Positions 1-5,283 of a DNA stretch of 8,777 nucleotides are shown here, one piece after another. The position numbers and the translations under genes are program-made. Under the pieces are notes generated by a model. It saw only the letters and a program-made list of their open reading frames with translations, searched no databases and was not told where the DNA came from. Position 1 is the first letter of the stretch. Each line of letters opens with the position of its first letter. Source of the DNA: Verrucomicrobiaceae bacterium. GTDB lineage: Bacteria; Verrucomicrobiota; Verrucomicrobiia; Verrucomicrobiales; Akkermansiaceae. Location: positions 1 to 8,777 of the forward strand of contig JAIXVN010000436.1 in NCBI GenBank assembly GCA_027483005.1. The letters run 5' to 3'.

Positions 1-1
1 C

Positions 2-169
2 CAGCTCGACGTTTCCGGCATCGAACCGACCGCCTATCCCTCGCCGGTGTTCGACCGCATGCGCGAGGACGAGCCCCACGAAAGCCTGCCGCTGGCCTCC
101 GTCCTTCAGAACGCGCCCGACCAGGCGCAGAACCAGATCCGTGTCCCGAAAGTCGTCGCCGACGCCTGA
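2..169 (+). CDS. gatC: Asp-tRNA(Asn)/Glu-tRNA(Gln) amidotransferase subunit C, C-terminal part (5' truncated by window)
   Basis: The last 55 codons of GatC enter from the left edge in frame 2 and end at TGA 167-169. GatC is the small subunit that stabilises GatA and helps dock it on GatB in the GatCAB complex, which amidates Glu-tRNA(Gln) and/or Asp-tRNA(Asn) in the cytoplasm. Seen here: the segment LDVSGIEPTAYPSP followed by a acidic DRMREDEPHES stretch, and a C-terminal NAPDQAQNQIRVPKVV. These match the conserved GatC C-terminal half, where a P-x-x-x-x-G-x-x-x-VPKV type tail is typical. The N-terminal helices lie outside the window. The gene is followed after 13 nt by the preferred gatA start, so the two are almost certainly cotranscribed. 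Confidence 0.92.
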   Translation, partial: QLDVSGIEPTAYPSPVFDRMREDEPHESLPLASVLQNAPDQAQNQIRVPKVVADA

Positions 170-182
170 ATCTTTTCCCGCC

Positions 183-1574
183 ATGTCACTCCTCTCCCTT
201 CGCGACCAGCTCCGCAGCGGCAGCATCACCCCCAGCGGCCTGCTCGACGACCTCGCCGGAAAAATCGCCAGCCGCGACCCTGAAATCGGCGCCTACCTGA
301 GCCACGACCTCGCCGCCGCGCAGGCCGAGGCCGCGACCGTCGATCTCTCGCTGCCGCTCGGTGGCATCCTGATCGCCATCAAGGACAACCTGAACGTCCT
401 CGGCCAGCCCTGCACCTGCGGCTCGAAGTTCCTCTCGGAAAACTACACCTCGCCCTACGACGCCACCGTCATCCGCAAGCTCCGCGCCGCCGGGGCCATT
501 CCCTTCGGCCGGCTGAACATGGACGAGTTCGCGATGGGCTCCGCCACGGAAAACTCCGCGCTCCAGATCACGCGGAATCCCCACGACCTCGACCGCATCC
601 CCGGAGGCTCCTCCGGCGGCTCCGCTGCGGCGGTCGCGTCCGGCACGGCCTTCGCGGCACTTGGCTCGGACACCGGTGGCTCGATCCGCCAACCCGCCTC
701 GCACTGCGGGATCGTCGGGCTGAAGCCTTCTTATGGCCGGGTGTCCCGCTTCGGACTCGTCGCCTTCGCCTCGTCGCTCGACCAGATCGGGCCGATGACC
801 CAGACCGTCGAGGACGCAGCCCTGCTGCTCGGGACCATCGCCGGATACGATCCGCAGGACTCCACCTCGCTGGATCGCCCGGTGCCGGATTACCTCGCCA
901 CCCTGAACGACGGCGTGAAAGGCCTGAAAATCGGCCTGCCGAAGGAGTATTTCGGGGATGGCATCGACCCCGGCGTCCGCGAACTCGTCATGGCCGCCGC
1001 CAACAAGCTCGCCGCCGCGGGTGCCGAACTGGTGGAAATTTCCCTGCCGCACACCGAATACGCCGTCGCGACCTACTACGTCATCGCTCCGGCCGAGGCC
1101 TCGTCGAACCTCTCCCGCTTCGACGGCATCCGCTACGGCCACCGCGCCGCGAACCCCACCGACCTGCTCGATCTTTACCGCCGCTCCCGCGAGGAAGGCT
1201 TCGGCCCGGAGGTGAAGCGCCGCATCATCCTCGGCACCTACGTCCTGTCCTCCGGCTACCACGACGCTTATTACACCAAGGCCCAGAAAGTCCGGACCCT
1301 GATCCGCCGCGACTTCGAAACCGCCTTTGAGACCGTCGATGCCGTTCTCTCGCCCGTCGCGCCCACTCCAGCCCGCAAGCTCGGCGAGTCGGCCCACGAC
1401 CCACTCCGCGAATACCTTTCCGACATCTTCACCCTCGCCGCGAACCTCGCCGGGAACTGCGCCATTTCCGTGCCCTGCGGAAAAGTCGGCCAACTCCCCG
1501 TCGGCGTCCAGATCCTCGGCCCCCACTTCGGCGAGGCCAAGCTCCTCCAGATCGCCAAAGCCGTGGAGGGCTGA
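183..1574 (+). CDS. gatA: Asp-tRNA(Asn)/Glu-tRNA(Gln) amidotransferase subunit A (glutaminase/amidase subunit)
   Basis: GatA hydrolyses glutamine and passes the ammonia to GatB, which amidates misacylated Glu-tRNA(Gln) or Asp-tRNA(Asn). The 463-aa protein is slightly shorter than the usual ~480-490 aa. It carries the amidase-signature Ser-Ser-Lys triad: Lys67 (in AIKDN), cis-Ser143 (in GGSSGGSAAAV) and nucleophile Ser167 (in GSDTGGSIRQPAS). The conserved GLKPSYGRVSRFG and SLDQIGPMT blocks follow, and the C-terminus ends with LPVGVQILGPHF. I chose ATG 183 because MSLLSLRDQLRSG aligns with normal GatA N-termini. A GTG at 141 would add 14 residues and overlap gatC by 29 bp. There is no Shine-Dalgarno sequence before either start. 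The gene lies 13 nt after gatC, so initiation may be coupled. gatB does not follow. Confidence 0.96.
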   Translation: MSLLSLRDQLRSGSITPSGLLDDLAGKIASRDPEIGAYLSHDLAAAQAEAATVDLSLPLGGILIAIKDNLNVLGQPCTCGSKFLSENYTSPYDATVIRKLRAAGAIPFGRLNMDEFAMGSATENSALQITRNPHDLDRIPGGSSGGSAAAVASGTAFAALGSDTGGSIRQPASHCGIVGLKPSYGRVSRFGLVAFASSLDQIGPMTQTVEDAALLLGTIAGYDPQDSTSLDRPVPDYLATLNDGVKGLKIGLPKEYFGDGIDPGVRELVMAAANKLAAAGAELVEISLPHTEYAVATYYVIAPAEASSNLSRFDGIRYGHRAANPTDLLDLYRRSREEGFGPEVKRRIILGTYVLSSGYHDAYYTKAQKVRTLIRRDFETAFETVDAVLSPVAPTPARKLGESAHDPLREYLSDIFTLAANLAGNCAISVPCGKVGQLPVGVQILGPHFGEAKLLQIAKAVEG

Positions 1575-1594
1575 AGTGCCAAGGGACGCCAGAA

Positions 1595-1679
1595 ATTCGA
1601 AATCTGAGATTCGAAATGAAAAGCCGCCCCCGTCTTCCCACTTCGACGTTCAATGTTGGACGTTCAATGTTCGATGTTC
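1595..1679. repeat. Dispersed-type intergenic repeat with two 14-bp-period modules
   Basis: The gatA-rpmI gap contains two short tandem modules, both with a 14-bp period. In the first, ATTCGAAAT occurs at 1595-1603 and again at 1609-1617. In the second, GACGTTCAATGTTG (1645-1658) is followed directly by GACGTTCAATGTTC (1659-1672) and a partial GATGTTC (1673-1679). The first module can also fold as a hairpin: TTCG (1596-1599) with CGAA (1612-1615) and AATC (1601-1604) with GATT (1608-1611), with one bulged A and a TGA loop. I recognise the style from spurious peptides such as NSKSEIRN and FDVQCWTFNV, which recur in Verrucomicrobiota and Planctomycetota annotations. That recollection is not verified here. 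The segment is noticeably more AT-rich than the flanking genes. Confidence 0.7.
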
Positions 1680-1730
1680 TCCCCCTCTTCGCTGAAAACT
1701 GAACCCTAGCAACTTTCCCCCACTTTCCTC

Positions 1731-1758
1731 TTGCCACGGGGGCGCGGGCCCCTAGTCT
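1731..1758 (+). promoter_or_regulatory. Candidate promoter for rpmI-rplT, nearly leaderless
   Basis: TTGCCA (1731-1736, 5 of 6 matches to the sigma70 -35 consensus) is separated by 16 bp from TAGTCT (1753-1758, a poor -10 box with 3 of 6 matches). The rpmI ATG is at 1768, so transcription from this promoter would begin about 2-4 nt before the start codon. The spacer itself holds a GGGGC/GCCCC dyad (1739-1752). No Shine-Dalgarno sequence lies before rpmI, which fits a leaderless start. The -10 match is weak, so this is tentative. Confidence 0.38.
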
Positions 1759-1767
1759 GCCCGCCCC

Positions 1768-1977
1768 ATGCCAAGGACTGGAGGAAAAGCAAAAACACGG
1801 AAAGCCGTTGCTAAGCGATTCAAGGTCACGGGCACAGGGAAGCTCCTGCGTCGCAAACAGGGTGCTCGCCACTTGCTTCAATGCAAAAACCGTAAACGGA
1901 AGCGCTCCCTGAGCAAGTCCGTGACGGTGGCGGACGCCGACCACAAGCGGATCATGGAGAACCTTCCCTTCGCCTAA
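1768..1977 (+). CDS. rpmI: 50S ribosomal protein L35
   Basis: This small, very basic large-subunit ribosomal protein has 69 aa, close to the family's usual 64-66 aa. Seen: the N-terminus MPRTGGKAKTRKAVAKRFKV, whose KTRKAVAKRFK core fits the L35 signature, then the G-T-G-K turn, RRKQGARHLL, and a Lys/Arg-rich RKRKRSLSKS. The last third (VTVADADHKRIMENLPFA) matches the conserved L35 C-terminal helix, in which ADxxRIxxxLP is typical. The ATG at 1768 is the only sensible start. No Shine-Dalgarno sequence precedes it (GCCCGCCCC), and a possible promoter sits directly upstream. rplT follows after 139 nt. infC, which precedes rpmI in many bacteria, is not upstream; gatA is. Confidence 0.96.
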   Translation: MPRTGGKAKTRKAVAKRFKVTGTGKLLRRKQGARHLLQCKNRKRKRSLSKSVTVADADHKRIMENLPFA

Positions 1978-2004
1978 ACCCGAACCGCCCACACAACCAC
2001 GCCC

Positions 2005-2023
2005 CCACCCGCGAATCGGGTGG
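2005..2023 (+). promoter_or_regulatory. Perfect 7-bp hairpin in rpmI-rplT spacer
   Basis: CCACCCG (2005-2011) and CGGGTGG (2017-2023) are exact reverse complements around the loop CGAAT. The hairpin begins 27 nt after the rpmI stop. No T-tract follows, so it is not an intrinsic terminator. It more likely stabilises or processes the transcript, or forms part of an rplT control leader together with the alternative pairings just downstream. Confidence 0.5.
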
Positions 2024-2033
2024 TCTTCACGCA

Positions 2034-2101
2034 GCCTGTCCCTCACCGGATGCCCGAACAGGCGAGACTGCGGAAGAAACGACAAACCAACTGCCTGTTC
2101 G
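2034..2101 (+). promoter_or_regulatory. Candidate rplT leader with mutually exclusive hairpins
   Basis: Three segments compete for pairing. GCCTGT (2034-2039) pairs perfectly with ACAGGC (2058-2063). The same central segment, extended to CGAACAGGC (2055-2063), pairs perfectly over 9 bp with GCCTGTTCG (2093-2101), plus a G-U closing pair on the inside. The second structure ends 15 nt before the rplT ATG (2117) and would sequester the translation-initiation region. The first structure would free it. In Escherichia coli and in Firmicutes, L20 autoregulates its own operon through RNA structures, so an L20- or growth-controlled switch is plausible here. That function is inference; only the complementarity is seen. 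Confidence 0.5.
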
Positions 2102-2116
2102 AACTGAAACGATACC

Positions 2117-2494
2117 ATGCCACGCGCCACCAATTCCCCGGCCAGCCGCCAGCGCCGCAAGCGCGTCCTCCGGCGTGCGAAGGGCTTCCGCGGATTCCGC
2201 TCGAAGCTTTTCCGCTACGCAAAGGACGCCGTGCGGAAGGCCATGACCTACGAATACCGCGACCGTAAGAAGCGCAAGGGTCAGTTCCGCCGCCTGTGGA
2301 TCCAGCGCATCAGCGCTGCCGTCCGCAACGAAGGAGTGACCTACAGCCGATTTGTCGAAGGCCTCAAGGCCGCCGGCATCGAGGCTGACCGCAAGATCCT
2401 CGCCGATCTCGCGGTTCATGACGCCGCTGCGTTCTCGGCCATCGTTGCCCAGGTCAAGAAAGCCCTCGAAGCCAAGGCTTCCAAGGCCGCCTGA
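2117..2494 (+). CDS. rplT: 50S ribosomal protein L20
   Basis: L20 binds 23S rRNA early in 50S assembly and in several bacteria also represses its own operon. The 125-aa product is a few residues longer than the usual 117-119 aa. Seen: the Arg/Lys-rich N-terminal extension (residues 1-55; MPRATNSPASRQRRKRVLRRAKGF begins it, with FRGFRSKLFRYAKDAV next). The conserved YEYRDRKKRKGQFRRLWIQR block follows, with RISAAVRNEG and YSRFVEGLKAAGIEADRK after it, then the globular C-terminal domain (LADLAVHDAAAFSAIV). An Ala/Lys tail (KALEAKASKAA) provides the extra length. No Shine-Dalgarno sequence precedes the ATG. The gene ends 23 nt before a strong terminator, which marks the operon end. Confidence 0.97.
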   Translation: MPRATNSPASRQRRKRVLRRAKGFRGFRSKLFRYAKDAVRKAMTYEYRDRKKRKGQFRRLWIQRISAAVRNEGVTYSRFVEGLKAAGIEADRKILADLAVHDAAAFSAIVAQVKKALEAKASKAA

Positions 2495-2517
2495 AGCGAC
2501 TGACTGACACGAATCCC

Positions 2518-2551
2518 AACGCCGCCCGGCTCTCTGCCGGGCGGCGTTTTT
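2518..2551 (+). terminator. Rho-independent terminator after rplT
   Basis: A 13-bp perfect stem has left arm AACGCCGCCCGGC (2518-2530), loop TCTCT (2531-2535) and right arm GCCGGGCGGCGTT (2536-2548). A T-run (2547-2551) begins inside the right arm. It starts 23 nt after the rplT stop and has the geometry of a strong intrinsic terminator on the + strand. The opposite strand has no matching T-tract. Confidence 0.95.
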
Positions 2552-2625
2552 GGTTTCTGGGCGGGCCCCCCCCTCCAAAGGCGGATTTTCTGGATCGACC
2601 GCCCTTGCTTCGAAAGACTCCTTTC

Positions 2626-3366
2626 ATGGCCACGCTTTCCGAATCCTTCGTTGACCTCGAAACCACCCGTGGACCGATGAGGGTTCACCTCTTCACTCCG
2701 ACAGGCGGCACTCCGCGTCCGGCGATCATCTTCTACTCGGAAATCTTCCAGGCCACCGGCCCGATCCGTCGCACGGCTGCGGCCCTGGCAGGGGAGGGCT
2801 ACCTCGTCGCCGTGCCGGAGGTTTACCATGAGTTCGAGCCACTGGGCAGCGTGCTGGCCTACGATGCCGAAGGCTCGGCCCGCGGCAACAACCTGAAGAC
2901 CGAGAAGGAGATCGCGTCGTATGACGAGGACACCGACGTGCTGGTCCGCTATCTAACCGCCCACGCCGACTGCACCGGAAAGGTGGCCAGCTTCGGCGTC
3001 TGTCTCGGCGGCCATCTAGCCTTGCGGGCCGGGCTTCATCCGGGCGTGACGGCAGTGGGAGCCTTTTACCCGACCGATCTGCACTCCGGAAATCTCGGCG
3101 CCGGAAAATGCGACGATACCCTCAAGCGGATCGCCGAGGTCAACGCGCCGATGCTCTTCGTCTTCGGCCGCCAGGACCCGCACATTCCGCTGGAAGGCAG
3201 ACGCGCGATCCACGAGCAGCTCGACGCGGTGGAGGCAGACTACGAGTGGCACGAATTCAACGCCGCCCACGCCTTCCTTCGCGATGAAGGAACCCGCTAC
3301 AATCCGGCCCTGGCCCGGGTTTCGATGGCCCTGCTGCTCCGGTTCATGGCGGAGAAGATCAGTTGA
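2626..3366 (+). CDS. Dienelactone hydrolase family protein (alpha/beta hydrolase)
   Basis: This 246-aa cytoplasmic alpha/beta hydrolase resembles dienelactone hydrolase (carboxymethylenebutenolidase), which opens lactone or ester bonds. Seen: the family's Cys-Asp-His triad, with Cys126 in the nucleophile elbow FGVCLGGHLA, Asp184 in FGRQDPHIP, and His215 in FNAAHAFLRDEGTRY. An acidic residue Glu39 (in FYSEIF) sits where the family has the glutamate that activates the cysteine. There is no signal peptide. ATG 2626 gives the expected N-terminus (MATLSESFVDLETTRGPM). A TTG at 2605 would add seven residues and is less likely. No good Shine-Dalgarno sequence is seen. The gene is monocistronic: the rplT terminator lies before it and a long gene-free stretch after it. 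The true substrate cannot be read from the sequence, and no aromatic-degradation genes are nearby. Confidence 0.9.
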   Translation: MATLSESFVDLETTRGPMRVHLFTPTGGTPRPAIIFYSEIFQATGPIRRTAAALAGEGYLVAVPEVYHEFEPLGSVLAYDAEGSARGNNLKTEKEIASYDEDTDVLVRYLTAHADCTGKVASFGVCLGGHLALRAGLHPGVTAVGAFYPTDLHSGNLGAGKCDDTLKRIAEVNAPMLFVFGRQDPHIPLEGRRAIHEQLDAVEADYEWHEFNAAHAFLRDEGTRYNPALARVSMALLLRFMAEKIS

Positions 3367-4109
3367 GAGGATTCAAGGAGTCGCTCAAGCTTGCCACTTG
3401 AGGGCGCGGCTGGGCATTGACGCCGGAGAGGCTGACCCGTTGCCCAGGACGCACCATTTTTCCAGTGGTTCATCCGTGCGTTCGTGTGACTACCCGCCTC
3501 TAGGCGATGGGGTCGTCCGGCTCAGTCAGCAACTTGGCTGGTCGGCTCTGGGAGAGCCCCGGGGAGACGGCGGGAACTGAAAAGGCAGAAGAAGATGTGG
3601 AACTGCGACACCCGACCTCTTTCAATATGGAGAAGGGGATCGCATCCCCTTTCGCGCATGCCCGGCCTTCGTTCAGCCTCCACCAAGCGGATGCAATCCC
3701 CTCCTCGGTATGAAGTCCCACCAGCATGCCGACACCCTCTCGATCGACGGAAAGCGTGACGATGCTCGGACCGATCCTCACGATTCTCCTTGATATCAGC
3801 CCCGGAAGATTGCCGCGACCGCCCACCTCCCAAAGGCCCCGATGTCAACCCGGTGACCCAAGAAGATCGCAGTCAAACCGAGGATTCCAGTCACCCTGAC
3901 TTCAAGTGGGAACAACCGGATGTCAAGGCCCCCTGATCCCACTGATGAAGACGGTTCGAAGAGACATGCTTGACCTTGATCACCTGCGGACAAGGCACAT
4001 TTGAAGCTTACCGAACGGTGACCTGTTCTGGAACGACAGCCTGGGCTGGTTCATGTGGGAGGTGCGGTCGGAGCGTGGTGGGGAGACGGTGGTTTGCTAG
4101 GCCTTTCGG
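3367..4109. other. 743-bp region with no supportable gene
   Basis: This is the gap between two convergent genes. Open frames of up to about 108 codons exist on both strands, but they overlap each other and show no recognisable domain, so I see no gene. It looks less GC-rich than the flanks. It contains a CTCAAG/CTTGAG dyad (3384-3389 with 3397-3402) just after the hydrolase gene, without a T-tract, and a stronger palindrome at 3633-3651 listed separately. I found no tRNA, CRISPR or clear terminator. It may be degraded coding DNA or an insertion of dispersed repeats. Confidence 0.6.
3633..3651. repeat. Palindromic hairpin element in gene-free region
   Basis: AAGGGGAT (3633-3640) and ATCCCCTT (3644-3651) form an 8-bp perfect stem around a CGC loop. 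A related motif, GGATGCAATCCCCT, occurs about 45 bp downstream near 3690, so the palindrome may be part of a larger repeated unit (roughly 3520-3730). Only three T residues follow the stem, so I do not call it a terminator. It could be a REP-like or MITE-derived sequence, but this single window cannot show copy number. Confidence 0.45.
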
Positions 4110-5093
4110 CTAAGGCCTTGAGGACCCCTTCGCCGCGCGGCGGACCTGGACGTTCTTCGAGCGGTTGGCGGTGGGAGGCGCTCCGGTTTCGAAGGTCTCC
4201 TTGGAATGCATCGTGATCGCCGCCAGGGCCGGGTGGCGCATCACGCCTTGCAAGGTGATCAGGTAGCAGGGAAATCCGCATTTCACGGGAGCGCCCACCG
4301 GCCGCAGCGAGTAGCGGTTGATGGCCTCGTCGAGCATCGAGGCGGCGATGGGGGCGATGCCGAGACCGTCGGAGGCAGCGATCTTCATCAAGGCGGCATC
4401 ATCAAACTCGGCGACGACGTGGGGGCGCGTGCCGCGGGCGTCGAACCAGCGGTCGATCTCATGCCTCCAGGCGGTGCGTCCGGAGGGCAGCAGCATGGGC
4501 GCGCCACGGAGCGAGGCGGGGAAGTCGCCTTCGAGGGATTTTGCCAGGTTGGGCTCGGCGCAGAACACCACGGGAGCGGTGCCCAGCAGGTGATTGAAGG
4601 CCTTCACGGGGAGGGTGGAAGGAGCGGCTTCATCGGAAAGCACGAGGTCGAGTCTGCCACCGGCGAGGGAGCCGAGGAGATCCTGGGCGTGCCCTTCCAC
4701 GCAGCAGAGGTGGAGGTTGGGGATGGCCTGGATGGCCGGACGGATCAGGCGCCAGGCGAGGAGCTTGGGGAGGGAATCCGTGATGCCGACATTGAGCCGC
4801 ATCGGACGGTCGCCACCGGCGCTGCCTCCATCCAGCGAGCGCAGCATTTCAGAGCCGAGGGAAAAGATCTCCGAGGCGTAGTCCATGATGAGCTTGCCCT
4901 TCGGGGTCAGTTTCAGGCCCCGCCCGCTGCGGTCGAAAAGCTGCTCGTCAAGCGCCTGCTCGAGCGCCTTGACCTGGGTGCTGATGGTTGGCTGCGAAAG
5001 ATGCATCCGAGTGGCTGCGACACGGAGGCTTCCAGCGCGTGCCACTTCCCAGAACAGGCGCAGATGGTGGTAGTTCAGAAAGGGCTCGTTCAT
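4110..5093 (-). CDS. LysR-family transcriptional regulator, NhaR-like
   Basis: This 327-aa DNA-binding regulator has an N-terminal winged helix-turn-helix at about residues 7-67. The recognition region SQPTISTQVKALEQ spans 33-46, followed by LFDRSGRGLKLTPKG. The co-inducer domain runs from about residue 97 to 300. Several blocks look like NhaR, the regulator of the Na+/H+ antiporter NhaA in enterobacteria: NYHHLRLFWEV, the GRG turn, VGITDSLPK, and especially EFDDAALMK. The basic tail (NRSKNVQVRRAAKGSSRP) is unusual. I chose ATG 5093. A TTG at 5132 would lie upstream of the predicted -10 box, so it could not be translated from that promoter. The gene is divergent from the ABC exporter operon (190 bp between starts), a common LysR-target arrangement. 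No antiporter gene is visible, so its regulon is unknown. Confidence 0.9.
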   Translation of the reverse strand: MNEPFLNYHHLRLFWEVARAGSLRVAATRMHLSQPTISTQVKALEQALDEQLFDRSGRGLKLTPKGKLIMDYASEIFSLGSEMLRSLDGGSAGGDRPMRLNVGITDSLPKLLAWRLIRPAIQAIPNLHLCCVEGHAQDLLGSLAGGRLDLVLSDEAAPSTLPVKAFNHLLGTAPVVFCAEPNLAKSLEGDFPASLRGAPMLLPSGRTAWRHEIDRWFDARGTRPHVVAEFDDAALMKIAASDGLGIAPIAASMLDEAINRYSLRPVGAPVKCGFPCYLITLQGVMRHPALAAITMHSKETFETGAPPTANRSKNVQVRRAAKGSSRP

Positions 5094-5118
5094 CTGGATG
5101 GCAATTTGACTTTCTCGA

Positions 5119-5148
5119 AGTATAGCTTCCAAACATTGAAATTGTCAA
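5119..5148 (-). promoter_or_regulatory. Sigma70-type promoter of the lysR gene
   Basis: Read on the - strand, TTGACA (plus positions 5143-5148) is a perfect -35 box. TATACT (plus 5119-5124) is a 5-of-6 -10 box, and the spacer is 18 bp. Transcription would start near 5112, giving a leader of about 20 nt before ATG 5093. This is the best promoter in the window, and it settles the start choice for the regulator. Confidence 0.75.
5136..5148. promoter_or_regulatory. Candidate LysR operator (T-N11-A palindrome) over the -35 box
   Basis: TTGA-AATTG-TCAA is a 13-bp interrupted palindrome of the T-N11-A form typical of LysR-family sites. It overlaps the -35 box of the regulator's own promoter. A second 13-bp dyad, GAAG-TATAG-CTTC (5117-5129), covers the -10 box, and an inverted TTTGAC/GTCAAA pair (5105-5110, 5144-5149) brackets the promoter. 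This layout fits autorepression and control of the divergent exporter operon. Binding is inferred. Confidence 0.5.
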
Positions 5149-5283
5149 AGTTGAATCTGCGGGCATGATGGATCCGTCCGTCGCCCCTGGGCAGCATCTC
5201 GAATCCGTTTGATCGAAGTTCTTGAATTGGAAGCAACAGGATCGGCGCTCTAAAGACTGCCAGACGAAATTCCCCGACAGCTG

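Noticed and set aside
186..1526. 446-codon open frame on the - strand opposite gatA
   Set aside because: It mirrors the high-GC codon pattern of gatA, has Gly/Asp/Val-rich low-complexity translation and no domain. gatA on the + strand is certain.
2566..2573. Run of eight C residues after the rplT terminator, as a phase-variation tract
   Set aside because: It lies outside any coding frame or clear promoter, so slippage would have no evident effect. It may also be a sequencing-sensitive homopolymer.
3522..3848. 108-codon - strand frames at 3522-3848 and 3500-3826 as possible small genes
   Set aside because: The two overlap in different frames, have Arg/Ser-rich translations, no domain and no start signal. 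The underlying DNA looks like repeat sequence.
3950..3966. GGTTCGAAG resembling a tRNA T-loop
   Set aside because: The flanking bases do not form a T-stem, and no acceptor, D or anticodon arm can be found around it.
3561..4089. GGGGAGACGG occurring at 3561-3570 and 4080-4089 as direct repeats bounding an insertion
   Set aside because: A 10-bp match in GC-rich DNA is weak. There is no transposase, terminal inverted repeat or sharp compositional edge at these points.
4099..4118. AGGCCTT/AAGGCCT dyad over the lysR stop codon as a terminator
   Set aside because: The 7-bp stem is real, but no T-tract follows it on the - strand (AGCAAACC), so intrinsic termination is not supported.
4206..5168. 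320-codon open frame on the + strand opposite the LysR gene
   Set aside because: Its translation is Gly/Gln/Glu-rich without a domain, while the - strand gives a full LysR protein with its own promoter.
5227..5254. TTGGAA-16-TCTAAA as a promoter for the exporter operon
   Set aside because: Each box matches only 4 of 6 consensus bases and many such pairs occur by chance. It is not strong enough to annotate.
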